Positions 42,468 through 51,856 are shown, numbered from the stretch's first letter. The stretch is 64,000 bases of DNA from SABY01 sp964523795 (GCA_964523795.1 CAZGAO010000011.1:1-64000), one strand, 5' to 3'. A program made the numbers and translations. The notes: generated from the letters alone by a model not told the origin.

Positions 42468-43760
42468 ATGTTATTCGAAGAATTAGGAATTATCCTACCC
42501 ATACTTAAAGCCCTTAAAGCCGAAGGTTACACAGAGCCTACTCCCATACAGGAACAAGCCATCCCCATATTGCTCAAGAGGAAAGACCTCCTGGGCTGTG
42601 CCCAAACAGGCACCGGAAAAACTGCGGCCTTTGCCGTGCCCATCCTGCAACATTTATATCAGGACAGGCAGCAAAATAATACCGCACGTAACATCAAAGC
42701 ACTGGTGGTTACGCCAACCCGTGAGCTGGCCATACAAATTGCTGATAGTTTTAAGGTGTACGGGCAATATACCGGTATCCGCAACACCGTAATTTTTGGC
42801 GGCGTAAAGCAAGGCGCGCAAACCGATGCGCTGCGCAAGGGCATCGATATTCTGGTGGCTACCCCGGGGCGGCTTCTCGACTTGATCGACCAGGGCTTTG
42901 TGCGCCTGAAAGACGTAGAATATTTTGTGCTGGACGAGGCCGACCGTATGCTCGACATGGGTTTTATCCACGACATCCGTAAGATTATTGCCAAGTTGCC
43001 CGCAAAACGCCAATCCTTGTTTTTCTCGGCCACCATGCCCCCGGATATTGTGCGCCTGTCGCAGAAAATTCTGGATAGCAATCCCCAAAAGATAAGCGTA
43101 ACACCCGAGCAAACGACTGCCGAAAAGGTGGAACAATCGGTGTATTTTGTGGGTAAAAAGCAAAAACCAAAGTTGCTTACCCATTTGTTAAAGACCGAGT
43201 TTACCGGTTCTGCGCTCGTGTTTTCGCGTACCAAGCACGGAGCCAACAAGATTGTGAAAATACTTGGCAAAGCTGATATTGATGCTGCTGCCATTCATGG
43301 AAATAAGTCGCAGGGAGCGCGCCAGCTTGCCTTGGGCAATTTTAAGTCAGGCATTACCAATGTGCTGATTGCAACCGACATTGCCGCGCGGGGTATCGAC
43401 ATCGATGATTTGGCACTGGTGGTAAATTACGATTTGCCCAATATCCCCGAAACGTATGTGCATCGCATCGGGCGAACCGGCAGAGCCAATGCCGGCGGTC
43501 TCGCAATTTCCTTTTGCGATGCCGAAGAAAAACCCTATCTGCGAGATATACAGAAATTGATTGGCGAACGTATTCCGGTAATCGAAGACCATCCTTTTGT
43601 GGGTGACGATGGCGAGGACGATGCTGCTCCGACTCACGAGGCATTGCCCCACAATAAGCCCCCGGCTCAGCGCATCAACAGTTGGGGAAAAGGCAATCCC
43701 AACCCGCGCTACCAAAAACGCCGCCGACCCTATACCAAAAGTACAAAGAATAAGGATTAG
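42468..43760 (+). CDS. DEAD-box RNA helicase (RhlE-like)
   Basis: The 430-residue ATPase unwinds short RNA duplexes. It has the Q motif EGYTEPTPIQEQAIP, motif I AQTGTGKT (about 44-51), motif II VLDEADRML, motif III FSATMP, and in domain 2 ATDIAARGIDID and YVHRIGRTGRA (motif VI). A basic C-terminal tail (NPRYQKRRRPYTKSTKNKD) likely helps bind RNA. The stop codon TAG falls in the family B hairpin. It is convergent with the M1 peptidase gene, with a shared terminator between them. Confidence 0.95.
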   Translation: MLFEELGIILPILKALKAEGYTEPTPIQEQAIPILLKRKDLLGCAQTGTGKTAAFAVPILQHLYQDRQQNNTARNIKALVVTPTRELAIQIADSFKVYGQYTGIRNTVIFGGVKQGAQTDALRKGIDILVATPGRLLDLIDQGFVRLKDVEYFVLDEADRMLDMGFIHDIRKIIAKLPAKRQSLFFSATMPPDIVRLSQKILDSNPQKISVTPEQTTAEKVEQSVYFVGKKQKPKLLTHLLKTEFTGSALVFSRTKHGANKIVKILGKADIDAAAIHGNKSQGARQLALGNFKSGITNVLIATDIAARGIDIDDLALVVNYDLPNIPETYVHRIGRTGRANAGGLAISFCDAEEKPYLRDIQKLIGERIPVIEDHPFVGDDGEDDAAPTHEALPHNKPPAQRINSWGKGNPNPRYQKRRRPYTKSTKNKD

Positions 43761-43791
43761 TCATAGTATGGCTCAAAGCCATGCTATGACT
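43759..43791. repeat. Dispersed perfect hairpin (family B), copy 2
   Basis: AGTCATAGTATGGCT, loop CAA, then AGCCATGCTATGACT gives a 15-bp perfect stem identical in core to 29143-29174. The helicase stop codon (43758-43760) overlaps its first two bases. Confidence 0.9.
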
Positions 43792-43826
43792 GGGTTTTAA
43801 AACTGGCTACAAAAGAAGTTGAAAAA

Positions 43827-43858
43827 AGGTATCGCACTTTGCGATACCTTTTTTTTAT
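43827..43858. terminator. Bidirectional intrinsic terminator
   Basis: AAGGTATCGCA and TGCGATACCTT form an 11-bp stem with A-tract and T-tract on opposite sides. It lies between the convergent helicase and M1 peptidase genes and can serve both. Confidence 0.92.
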
Positions 43859-45798
43859 TGTTTCACAAACTTTCCCTGAAAATTCCCGCTCTCGGTTTCG
43901 GCTCGTAGGATGTAAAGCCCTTTTGAAAATTTATTGATGTTGATTTCCATTTTTTCGTTGATGAGTTCTGTTTTATTTTCAAAAACTAAAATTCCTGAAT
44001 ACGAATAAATCCGCACCTTGTTAATATGCTGGTCGGGAATAAAAAATGCAATGTGCGTACTTGCCGGATTAGGGTGAACACTAATAGCCCTGGTTTGCTT
44101 ATCATCCACACCCAAAATGATAGTATCCAAACGCGCCAGAAGCCATTGGTCGTTGTCGAAGTGCGCCGAATCGAGCGTAAAACCAGGAGCATCAAAAATA
44201 TATTCCTGACCCGAAAAAGAATTATCGCAAAGATAAGTCTGCTCGCTGCCCTGGCCATAAATGGTAATAGGTACCAGCATCTCAAAATATTTTACCGATG
44301 GATGCGTCTGCTCCTGATTAATGGTAATATGGATTTTGCCATCGGTCTGCATTTGCTCTACCTCGATGCCAAAGATGGGATAGCCCTCGCCATAATACCA
44401 GTCGGCAAAAAACTCGCCCAGAGTGGTATCAGCAGCAGTTTCCAGATGAGCAATTAAATCGTTGAGGGTGGCAAATCGATAGGCCAGCATGGGATCGCTG
44501 ACGTAATTGCGGACGGCATCAAAAAATGCCGCATCGCCCATGCGCCATCGCAACATGTGCAAAAGGTAGGCTCCCTTGTGATACGAAAGCCGACCACTAA
44601 AAATACGACTTATGTCGGTGGTATCTTCCACATACACCGAGCCTGCGGGGCCATCGGTGGCAGCCATGCGCGTATTGTGTTTCCAAATATTCCAGTAATA
44701 GCCATCGTACATCTGCTCGAAGGTAAGGCCGGTAGCGTAGGTGGCAAAACCCTCGTTGAGAAAGATGTCGTGCCAGGTGGCCAGGGTTATCTTGTTGCCA
44801 AACCAGGAGTGAGCCAGCTCGTGCGCCCGCAGGTCGTGGCCAAATCCCTGCATAAAACTCATGGTTTGATGCTCCATACCTCCGCCTTGCGAAAACTGGG
44901 CATGGCCATATTTTTCGGCAGCAAAGGGATAGTTTCCAAACAGAGAATCGAAAATGTGGATTATTTGGGCAGTATTTTCTGAATGGCTGACGGCCTGAGC
45001 CGAGTCCTCGGGATAAACATAGTTAACGATGGGCATCGAATCGCCATCAACGATGGCATATTGTGTAAAGACGGCATAGTTAGTTACCGCCACCGCCACG
45101 AGGTAGCTAACGATGGGATACCGATGCCGCCAGTGCGAAATACGGTAATCGCCCTCCACAAACTCCGAAACAAGCAAGCCGTGGCTGGCCGCGCGATAAG
45201 CAGCAGGACTTTTTACTATTACATCGATCGAATCGATCTTATCGTTCAAATCATTTTTGCCGGGCCACCAGTCTTTGGCTCCATAGGGTTCGGAAAGTGT
45301 CCAGACAATCGGTACGCCTTCATGTTCGGCCTGACCGAACGAGCCAAAGCCGTTGCCCTGCTCCGGTACGCCATGATAAAATATTTGTACAGAATCCAAA
45401 ACGCCCTGCTCCAGGCTGTTGGGTAGAAGGATCGAAAATTGAAAGTCGGAATAATAACTATGCGATAAAAGCTCCCCGCCATAAAGGATGGAATCAATCG
45501 TCATCGTAGCATTCAACTCCAGATTTATGGAGGATACACCGGGAACAAGGGCTTTGAAATAGTGGCTTACCTCACCACGGATGAACCAAATCGCAGGATC
45601 GATTTCCCAATAAAACCGCGTGTAAACCATATCGATATCACCCCCGGTTCTCGTAGCCTCGGCAGGTTTATAATTTTGATAACGGTGGCTTTCCATTTCG
45701 GCAATTTCATGGGTATGATCTTCCAAAGGCGCAAACTGACTCGATGCCGAAACAGGCAAAAGCAGCATTAGCAGATAAAATAAAGTTTTGATTTTCAT
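43855..45798 (-). CDS. Secreted M1-family metallopeptidase with T9SS sorting domain
   Basis: The 647-residue protein has a signal peptide (about 1-21) and an M1 aminopeptidase-type fold. The GGMEHQ motif (GAMEN-like) recognises the substrate N terminus. HELAHSW at about 326-332, with the glutamate in FLNEGFAT downstream, forms the zinc site HExxH-x18-E. A T9SS type A sorting domain (VHPNPASTHIAFFI through KGLYILRAE) ends the protein. It probably trims peptides outside the cell or on its surface, and all catalytic residues are present. Confidence 0.93.
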   Translation of the reverse strand: MKIKTLFYLLMLLLPVSASSQFAPLEDHTHEIAEMESHRYQNYKPAEATRTGGDIDMVYTRFYWEIDPAIWFIRGEVSHYFKALVPGVSSINLELNATMTIDSILYGGELLSHSYYSDFQFSILLPNSLEQGVLDSVQIFYHGVPEQGNGFGSFGQAEHEGVPIVWTLSEPYGAKDWWPGKNDLNDKIDSIDVIVKSPAAYRAASHGLLVSEFVEGDYRISHWRHRYPIVSYLVAVAVTNYAVFTQYAIVDGDSMPIVNYVYPEDSAQAVSHSENTAQIIHIFDSLFGNYPFAAEKYGHAQFSQGGGMEHQTMSFMQGFGHDLRAHELAHSWFGNKITLATWHDIFLNEGFATYATGLTFEQMYDGYYWNIWKHNTRMAATDGPAGSVYVEDTTDISRIFSGRLSYHKGAYLLHMLRWRMGDAAFFDAVRNYVSDPMLAYRFATLNDLIAHLETAADTTLGEFFADWYYGEGYPIFGIEVEQMQTDGKIHITINQEQTHPSVKYFEMLVPITIYGQGSEQTYLCDNSFSGQEYIFDAPGFTLDSAHFDNDQWLLARLDTIILGVDDKQTRAISVHPNPASTHIAFFIPDQHINKVRIYSYSGILVFENKTELINEKMEININKFSKGLYILRAETESGNFQGKFVKQ

Positions 45799-45920
45799 AG
45801 TAAATCCCGTAATAAATAAAGCTCAAAAGTAGTTGATTTTGATTAAAAAATACTCAGCAATTAGAAGTAATCAAAACAGGGCTTAACTATTTTTCGCATT
45901 TTTGCATCAAATATTAAAAT

Positions 45921-47699
45921 TTGAAACAATTAAAAAAAATACGAATATTTGCCTTATGGCTGATAGCAAGCTGGTTTTTGTATCAATGTGCAAATCCGGT
46001 TTCGCCGGGCGGTGGCTCGAAGGACGAAGATCCGCCGCAGGTAGTATCGAGTGTTCCGCTCAACAATTCAATTTTTTTCGACAAGAAACGGATTTCGGTC
46101 ACCTTTGATGAATTTGTAAAACTAAAAAATCCCAATCAGCAGGTTTTGATTTCGCCACCCTTTGCCACCAAACCCGAGTACAAGATGCGTGGCAAAACGC
46201 TGATGATCGACTTCGAGGAAGAATTATTTCCCAATACTACCTACACTATTTTCTTTGGCAATGCCATTGTGGACATCACCGCTGATAATCCGCTTAGCAA
46301 TTACCTCTATGCTTTTTCAACCGGCGACCACATCGACTCGTTGGCCATTGGGGGCGAAGTGGTGAATGCCTTCGATTTGCAGCCCCGCGCCGATGTTTTT
46401 GTCATGCTCTTCCCTCCGGCCATCGATACCATCCCGCAGGATTCGATACCTATGCTAAGCCGACCGCTCTATGTAGCCCGCACCGATGAGCATGGATACT
46501 TCCAGCTTCGCAACCTTAGCGACCGTGCATACCAGCTTTTTGCCCTTAGCGATGTAAACAACAACTACCTATTCGATCTGCCCAACGAAGAAATTGCCTT
46601 TTTGGATACCCTAATCCGTCCCGAGGTTTTTTCACTGCCTGTTGCCGATACAATAATTACAGATACGCTTCTTGTGAAAGACGGTGAACGAATTCAGGAC
46701 ACTGCAATAATTAGCGCGGATTCGATCCAAATCGAGGACATCTACGATAAGTACTACCAGCTTTTTATGTTTCAGCAAATCGATACCGTGCAACGTTTTT
46801 TGGGAACCGAGGTTTTTTATCCTCCCAAATTCACACTGCTGTATCAATTTCCTGCCCAAGACCCCAGGTATTGGGTGATAAATAAAGATATGGGCAGCGA
46901 CTGGAAAATTGACCGCCTCAGTTCCGGCAGAGATACGCTTTCGGTGTGGTTAAAAGATATGAGCCTCGACAGCTTGCAAATAGCGGTGGCCGATGGCGAT
47001 TCGATTTACGATACCGTGCTGATTGCCTTTGGCAGCGAGCGCAAAAAATACGAAAAGCGCAAGGGGCGTAAGAAGAAAGACGAAGAAAATGTCGAGCGGA
47101 TGCAGATTAAAACCAATGCCCGCAGCCGCACCATCGATTTGGGCAAACCCTTTCAACTGATTATGGAAAATCCGCTGGAGCGATGGGACTTTTCTACTAC
47201 CACCTTTATTGCCGGCGAGGATACTTTGATGGGGGCTCCTTTTGTGCTTGCCGACAGCCTTGCCACACGCTTTACCCTCGATTACGAAATGACCGAAGCT
47301 ACCAGCTACGAGTTCATCTTCCCAGATTCTGCCTTCTATACTATTTACGGCCTTACCAACGACTCGCTGCAGGCCAAACTAAAAACTGCTGAAATCAGGG
47401 ATTATGGGGTTTTGGTTTTGGATATTGAAATCGGTGAACATCCCTATATTGTTCAACTGATGGATGCTAAGGAGCGTGTGCTGGACACTTTTTATCTTAC
47501 AGAATCAGAAAAACTAAAGTTAGAATATCTGAAACCAGGCAAGTATTTGCTAAAGGTTATTCAGGATAAATGGCGCAACAAACGGTGGGACACCGGCATT
47601 TATGTGGATATGCGTCAGCCCGAAAAGGTGTACTATTTCCGTGGAGAAGTAGAGATAAGAGCTAACTGGGATGTGGAGGAGCAGTGGGTGCTGCCTTAG
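45921..47699 (+). CDS. Ig-like (Big_5) domain lipoprotein
   Basis: The 592-residue protein has a lipoprotein signal: IRIFALWLIASWFLYQCANP places the lipid-bearing Cys near residue 23. A Big_5-type Ig-like domain follows (about 35-130, PPQVVSSVPLNNSIFFDKKR, then LFPNTTYTIFFG), then a carboxypeptidase-regulatory-like domain and further beta domains with a Lys-rich stretch (EKRKGRKKKDEE, about 380). It is probably anchored in the outer membrane. The frame has no ATG before the lipobox, so TTG 45921 is the likely start. Bacteroidota often carry such a gene singly; the function is unknown. Confidence 0.8.
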   Translation: MKQLKKIRIFALWLIASWFLYQCANPVSPGGGSKDEDPPQVVSSVPLNNSIFFDKKRISVTFDEFVKLKNPNQQVLISPPFATKPEYKMRGKTLMIDFEEELFPNTTYTIFFGNAIVDITADNPLSNYLYAFSTGDHIDSLAIGGEVVNAFDLQPRADVFVMLFPPAIDTIPQDSIPMLSRPLYVARTDEHGYFQLRNLSDRAYQLFALSDVNNNYLFDLPNEEIAFLDTLIRPEVFSLPVADTIITDTLLVKDGERIQDTAIISADSIQIEDIYDKYYQLFMFQQIDTVQRFLGTEVFYPPKFTLLYQFPAQDPRYWVINKDMGSDWKIDRLSSGRDTLSVWLKDMSLDSLQIAVADGDSIYDTVLIAFGSERKKYEKRKGRKKKDEENVERMQIKTNARSRTIDLGKPFQLIMENPLERWDFSTTTFIAGEDTLMGAPFVLADSLATRFTLDYEMTEATSYEFIFPDSAFYTIYGLTNDSLQAKLKTAEIRDYGVLVLDIEIGEHPYIVQLMDAKERVLDTFYLTESEKLKLEYLKPGKYLLKVIQDKWRNKRWDTGIYVDMRQPEKVYYFRGEVEIRANWDVEEQWVLP

Positions 47700-47742
47700 G
47701 AGGCTAGTTGCGAGAATTGGGCGATGCGTATTGCGCAGCTTT

Positions 47743-47777
47743 CGTTAAGGACGTTAATGACTTTAACGTCCTTAACG
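47743..47777 (+). repeat. Perfect 15-bp hairpin between lipoprotein and ArsR genes
   Basis: CGTTAAGGACGTTAA and TTAACGTCCTTAACG flank a 5-base loop between two convergent genes. There is no T-run, so it is either a factor-dependent transcript end or a member of another palindromic repeat family. Confidence 0.7.
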
Positions 47778-47806
47778 GAAACCCGGAAATCCGTTAAAAC
47801 TCCTTC

Positions 47807-48109
47807 TTAGGAAGCATCGTTGCATCGGTTGATGCATTCGATAATCTCGGAGAGTGCCTGATTTTTGAGTGTGTACATAATCTTCTTGCCTCGGCGTTTT
47901 GAGGACAACACGCCCTTTCCTTTCAAAATGTTCAAGTGATGCGATGCCGCCGCTTGCTCTATGTTCAGGCGTTGATAGATTTGCGTTACACTCAGTTCCT
48001 GATCGTGCAGCAGGTCGATAATTGCAATGCGCATAGGATGCGCCATCGAGCGGAGTTTGCTGGCTGCCGCTTCCAGTTTTTCTACATCGAGTACTAATTT
48101 CTTTGCCAT
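47807..48109 (-). CDS. ArsR-family transcriptional regulator
   Basis: The 100-residue winged-helix protein has MRIAIIDLLHDQELSVTQIY, AAASHHLNILKGKGVLSSKR as the recognition helix and GKKIMYTLKNQALSEIIECI as the wing and dimer helix. ArsR/SmtB repressors usually answer metals or oxidative signals. The only cysteines are in IECINRCN at the C terminus, so a redox or thiol signal is possible. No target gene is adjacent on the same strand, so the regulon is unknown. Confidence 0.9.
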   Translation of the reverse strand: MAKKLVLDVEKLEAAASKLRSMAHPMRIAIIDLLHDQELSVTQIYQRLNIEQAAASHHLNILKGKGVLSSKRRGKKIMYTLKNQALSEIIECINRCNDAS

Positions 48110-48216
48110 AAGTTTTGAATATTTTTACAAAAATAGAAAAAATTATATTCCAGCTAAATAAATATGTAAGAATCTGCATTTATTTTTTGATGAAGGCAAT
48201 ATGGCCAGTCGTGCGT

Positions 48217-48804
48217 TTAGCCAAATTCAAATTTCAAATATTTTCTTGTTGCTCCAATTTCTGAATTTTGAAGATTTGAGATATCAATAACAGCACCGTA
48301 TTCAATAAAGGTGTCATAGAATTTATCATAGTGGTGCCCCCAGTAAATCATTGCACATGCCATTGGAGCACCCTTTCCGGCACCCGACCCATTTTCAAGA
48401 AATTTTAATCGCGTATCATAAAGAAAGCATATAGCTTTGGCTTGCCCGAAAACACTCTGTTTCCAATGGCCTGTATTTGTAGCAACTGGCACCAAGGCCA
48501 ATATCTCTGAATCAAAATTTTGGTGTGTTAAAGCACATTTTGCTAACCAGTTCTTAATGGTTGTCCCTCTTTCTCTATCTGCTCCATACGGGGGATTCAT
48601 ATATATAGTTGGATAGTTCCAATCTTCTTTTAGTCCATCATTTTCGGGGAGCATGAAATTCGTTTCCGCATGGACTATTGAATATTCATTTGAGCACGGG
48701 TCTAAGGCAATTGAGCCTTCAAAGAAACGCCTGATGACATTTACATATTTGGGGGGGGTTCCCCAACTTTGACTTTTTGAATTTACTGTTCTACCTGCAC
48801 TCAT
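48217..48804 (-). CDS. Phage-type Dam N6-adenine DNA methyltransferase
   Basis: The 195-residue protein matches the DNA N-6-adenine-methyltransferase (PF05869) family found in phages and restriction systems. It has WGTPPKYVNVIRRFFEG near the N terminus, ALDPCSNEYSIVHAETNF as the SAM-binding region and YMNPPYG with NPPY at 70-73. NPPY marks an exocyclic-amine adenine methylase. It probably methylates the site protected from the nuclease in the upstream gene, which overlaps its start by 4 bp. The target is not visible; relatives modify GATC. AT-rich composition unlike its neighbours suggests transfer. Confidence 0.85.
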   Translation of the reverse strand: MSAGRTVNSKSQSWGTPPKYVNVIRRFFEGSIALDPCSNEYSIVHAETNFMLPENDGLKEDWNYPTIYMNPPYGADRERGTTIKNWLAKCALTHQNFDSEILALVPVATNTGHWKQSVFGQAKAICFLYDTRLKFLENGSGAGKGAPMACAMIYWGHHYDKFYDTFIEYGAVIDISNLQNSEIGATRKYLKFEFG

Positions 48805-49937
48805 AATATTTCTTTCCAGTTTTTTGAACGTAACTCCTTAAGTTCGTTTTTTAATTCAGTAATGTTTTTTTCTATTGGTGTAATGATATTGAACCATGTT
48901 TCTATTTCTTGCAGTTTTGTAGAGAAATATTTCTGCAATAGCGCATCTGCCTCCAAATCCATTTTGACTTTTGTAAAAACATTTCGCTTTTTATCAGCAG
49001 TATAACTGCTTTTAAAGGCTTCCTGAATTTTAATGTATTCAGGTTTTGGATTCAGAATTAACTCATCAATAAATTGAGACAAGCCATTGTCAGTTAAGAA
49101 TATTAACCAGTCGTAGGAATGAGCTAAAACCTTTAATTCCTTATTTTGATTTTTTGCCGTGAACCAATTTCCATGATTACTTACGACACCTATAGTCAAA
49201 ATGAATTTTTTTAGTAGTTCGGAATCATCTGAATAAATTATTTCCTCCATCAAATCAACATAAGGCTTTATGTATGGTTCGTTGTTTGAACGATAAATAA
49301 GCCCATATTTTTCACCAGTGTCTGTTCTGATTTTTTGAAGTGATGATGCTGTTCTTGCAACATAAGCTCCTTGTTTTGCTTTCTCAATTGTTTGTGGCCC
49401 TTTTTTATTTCCTTCCTCAACTCCAACTCTTTTGCATTCAATTATCGCATAAGGTTTTTGCATTTGTTCAAAGACGAAAAGTTCATATTTTTCTTTACCC
49501 ATTGATTTAAAACTGGTAAGTAGGAAGGAGTCTTTGGATTCACCAATAGTGCATGCGTTACGAAGGATATTGTGCTTATCGAGAAGGTTGTTATTCCTTT
49601 TTTGGAATTTGGAAATGTCCACACTTTCTTCTAATGCTCTTAAAATTTTCGTAGCTGTAATAGAATTCTTATTATTGTCAACAGTTACTTCATGTTCTTT
49701 GATTATTGGGTGTAAAGAATATTCCACATTATGCCTGATATCTTCATTCCCATATTCCACAAGACCCCTCTCAATTGTAGTTGAGTTATTAAAGCCCCAG
49801 GTTTTGAGAAGATAATACGTAATGATTTCAACCATTGTTCCAAGTGCCCTGCCAGCAGCCTTTTTCTTGTCTTGAGTATAATGAAAAACCTTTTCTCCAA
49901 GCGCATTCTGTAATTTATCTATCGAATCGTATGCCAT
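48801..49937 (-). CDS. Putative restriction endonuclease (PD-(D/E)XK type)
   Basis: The 378-residue protein is not recognised as a named restriction family. It carries YAIIECKRVGVEEGNKKG, in which E167-C168-K169 is the E-x-K half of a PD-(D/E)XK nuclease core. AKQGAYVARTASSLQKI follows, as in other restriction nucleases. The N-terminal part (about 1-100) is helical, and the C-terminal part (about 300-378) is a helical, partly coiled-coil region (NIITPIEKNITELKNELKEL). It is the first gene of an operon with the Dam-type methylase and is AT-rich. A -7 box (TATCTTTG, complement of 49956-49963) drives the pair. Restriction function is inferred. Confidence 0.7.
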   Translation of the reverse strand: MAYDSIDKLQNALGEKVFHYTQDKKKAAGRALGTMVEIITYYLLKTWGFNNSTTIERGLVEYGNEDIRHNVEYSLHPIIKEHEVTVDNNKNSITATKILRALEESVDISKFQKRNNNLLDKHNILRNACTIGESKDSFLLTSFKSMGKEKYELFVFEQMQKPYAIIECKRVGVEEGNKKGPQTIEKAKQGAYVARTASSLQKIRTDTGEKYGLIYRSNNEPYIKPYVDLMEEIIYSDDSELLKKFILTIGVVSNHGNWFTAKNQNKELKVLAHSYDWLIFLTDNGLSQFIDELILNPKPEYIKIQEAFKSSYTADKKRNVFTKVKMDLEADALLQKYFSTKLQEIETWFNIITPIEKNITELKNELKELRSKNWKEIL

Positions 49938-49955
49938 TTATTTTCTTTTATTTTA

Positions 49956-49963
49956 CAAAGATA
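49956..49963 (-). promoter_or_regulatory. -7 promoter box of the restriction-modification operon
   Basis: TATCTTTG on the minus strand lies 19 bp before the ATG at 49937 and is an exact -7 consensus. A second TATCTTTG, on the plus strand at 50003-50010, points into adenine deaminase with no plausible gene behind it. Confidence 0.5.
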
Positions 49964-50035
49964 CTTTTCTGATTTTAATTAGCCTAACGTCTTACGCCAT
50001 TGTATCTTTGCATGTGGTATTTAAGAATTATTCGC

Positions 50036-51673
50036 TTAACATGCCAACTCGGTAAAGGCAAATTTTTCGCCATCGAACAAACCCATATCGCTGAGCTTGA
50101 GGTGGGGAATAACCAACAATGCCATAAACGACAAAGTCATGAAGGGTGCTTTGAGTTTGCTTCCCAGGGTTTTGGCCAGGGCATCCATTTTCTGGTAGGC
50201 GGCGGCGGTAGCGTAACCATCGCCAGCACTCATCAGTCCGGCCACAGGAAGTGGCATCACGTGGTTTTCGCTGCCATTAATTATCGCAATTCCTCCCCGT
50301 GCATCGATCAGGTGGTTTACGGCTGCCACAATATCCTCATCGTTGGTGCCTAGTGCAATAATGTTGTGGCTGTCGTGGGCTACCGTCGAAGCGATGGCTC
50401 CTTGTCTTATCCCAAAACCATGGATAAAGCCGATGGCCGGCTCACTTTGCTTGTAACGGTTCATCACGATAATTTTTAAAATATCGCGCCCAGTATCACT
50501 TACTATTTTACCATCTTCAAGGGTAGGCTCTACTTCCATCTTTTCGGTAATCAATTCCCCATCCAGGGCTTTTATCACCTTAATTTTATCCGAACTTACC
50601 TTAATTTGAATATCGGAGGGTGCAATTTTTTCGGCTCTGAAAATATTTGGCTCCGATTCCTTGACGGATTCAATATTAGTTTTCCCTTCCTTAGCCACGA
50701 GCTGACCACGAATGTAGGTTTCGATAATATTAAAATCCTTCAAATTATCGATGATAATAAAATCGGCATCATCCCCGGGCTGGAGCAATCCCACATCCAG
50801 CTTGTAATGTTCGATAGGATTTACAATGCAGGTGCGCAAAACCAGCAGCGGATCGTAGCCCAGGGCAATGGCGCGTTTTACCAGCAGATTGATGTGTCCG
50901 TCCACCAGGTCGTTGGGATGCTTGTCGTCCGAGCAAAAAAGCACTTTGTCAGGGTGGGTAGCCAGCAAGCCTATCAGCGCATCAAAGTTTTTGGCCGCGC
51001 TGCCTTCGCGTATCTGAATTTTCATTCCGTACTTAATCTTGTCCAACGCCTCCTCCATGGTAAAGCACTCGTGGTCGGTGCTAATGCCGGCCTCGATGTA
51101 TTTGCGGGCATCCTCACCTTTCAGGCCGGGCGCATGGCCATCGATGGGTTTGTTGTGCTTTTTGGCAACAGCTATTTTTTCCATCACTTCCTTATCCTTA
51201 AACAAAACGCCGGGGAAGTTCATCATCTCGGCCATGTATTTTATCTCGGACTGGCTAAGCAGCATATCCAGCTCGGCGGCTCCGATATTGGCTCCCGAAG
51301 ATTCAAAACCGGTGGCAGGCACACAGGGCGAGGCACCAAAATAAAACTTGAAAGGCACCTTCTTACCATTATTTATCATAAAAAGGACACCATCGATTCC
51401 GAGCACATTGGCAATTTCGTGGGGATCCGATACGGTGGCAACTGTGCCATGCACCGAAGCCAGCCGCGCAAACTCGGAAGGAATTAACATGCTGCTTTCG
51501 ATGTGGACGTGTGCATCGATTAACCCCGGAAGGATAAACTGATCTTCAACATTTTGGGAGGGTTTTATCGAAGCTATTTTTTCATCTTTGATAGTTACAA
51601 TACCCGGAAAAATCCGATTGGCTTTTAAATCGATAATGTTTCCTGAAACGGTAAATTCTTTCTGATTTTCCAT
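50036..51673 (-). CDS. ade: Adenine deaminase
   Basis: The 545-residue amidohydrolase deaminates adenine to hypoxanthine, feeding hpt. It has LPGLIDAHVHIESSM (metal ligands, about 55-69), FGASPCVPATGFESSGA, DGHAPGL, CSDDKHPNDL and the C-terminal ade domain with FGIRQGAIASTVAHDSHNII. ATG 51673 (MENQKEFTVSG) is chosen; the 9 codons before it have no family match. It stands alone on the minus strand; dispersed repeats lie upstream. Confidence 0.94.
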   Translation of the reverse strand: MENQKEFTVSGNIIDLKANRIFPGIVTIKDEKIASIKPSQNVEDQFILPGLIDAHVHIESSMLIPSEFARLASVHGTVATVSDPHEIANVLGIDGVLFMINNGKKVPFKFYFGASPCVPATGFESSGANIGAAELDMLLSQSEIKYMAEMMNFPGVLFKDKEVMEKIAVAKKHNKPIDGHAPGLKGEDARKYIEAGISTDHECFTMEEALDKIKYGMKIQIREGSAAKNFDALIGLLATHPDKVLFCSDDKHPNDLVDGHINLLVKRAIALGYDPLLVLRTCIVNPIEHYKLDVGLLQPGDDADFIIIDNLKDFNIIETYIRGQLVAKEGKTNIESVKESEPNIFRAEKIAPSDIQIKVSSDKIKVIKALDGELITEKMEVEPTLEDGKIVSDTGRDILKIIVMNRYKQSEPAIGFIHGFGIRQGAIASTVAHDSHNIIALGTNDEDIVAAVNHLIDARGGIAIINGSENHVMPLPVAGLMSAGDGYATAAAYQKMDALAKTLGSKLKAPFMTLSFMALLVIPHLKLSDMGLFDGEKFAFTELAC

Positions 51674-51774
51674 AAGACAATTTTTAATTTTGGATTCCAA
51701 AAGTAAAAAAATTGTCGGGGTACTATCTGATAATTATTTTTTTTGTGAGGTTCTGATTATTTGGTGGGTGTGGT

Positions 51775-51801
51775 GAGACGCGATGCATCGCGTCTGTACG
51801 A
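51775..51801. repeat. Short palindromic repeat, family C, copy 3
   Basis: GAGACGCGATGCATCGCGTC followed by TGTACGA is a near-perfect palindrome of the family at 12908, 24550 and 62629. It lies directly before the truncated PBP fragment. Confidence 0.85.
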
Positions 51802-51856
51802 TTCAAAGTTTCGTGTCTATGATGGTTAATGATGATGGCATCAGTAGGATTTCGGT

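Noticed and set aside
50000..50353. 117-residue plus-strand frame after a TATCTTTG box
   Set aside because: It is antisense to the well-conserved adenine deaminase coding sequence and matches no family.
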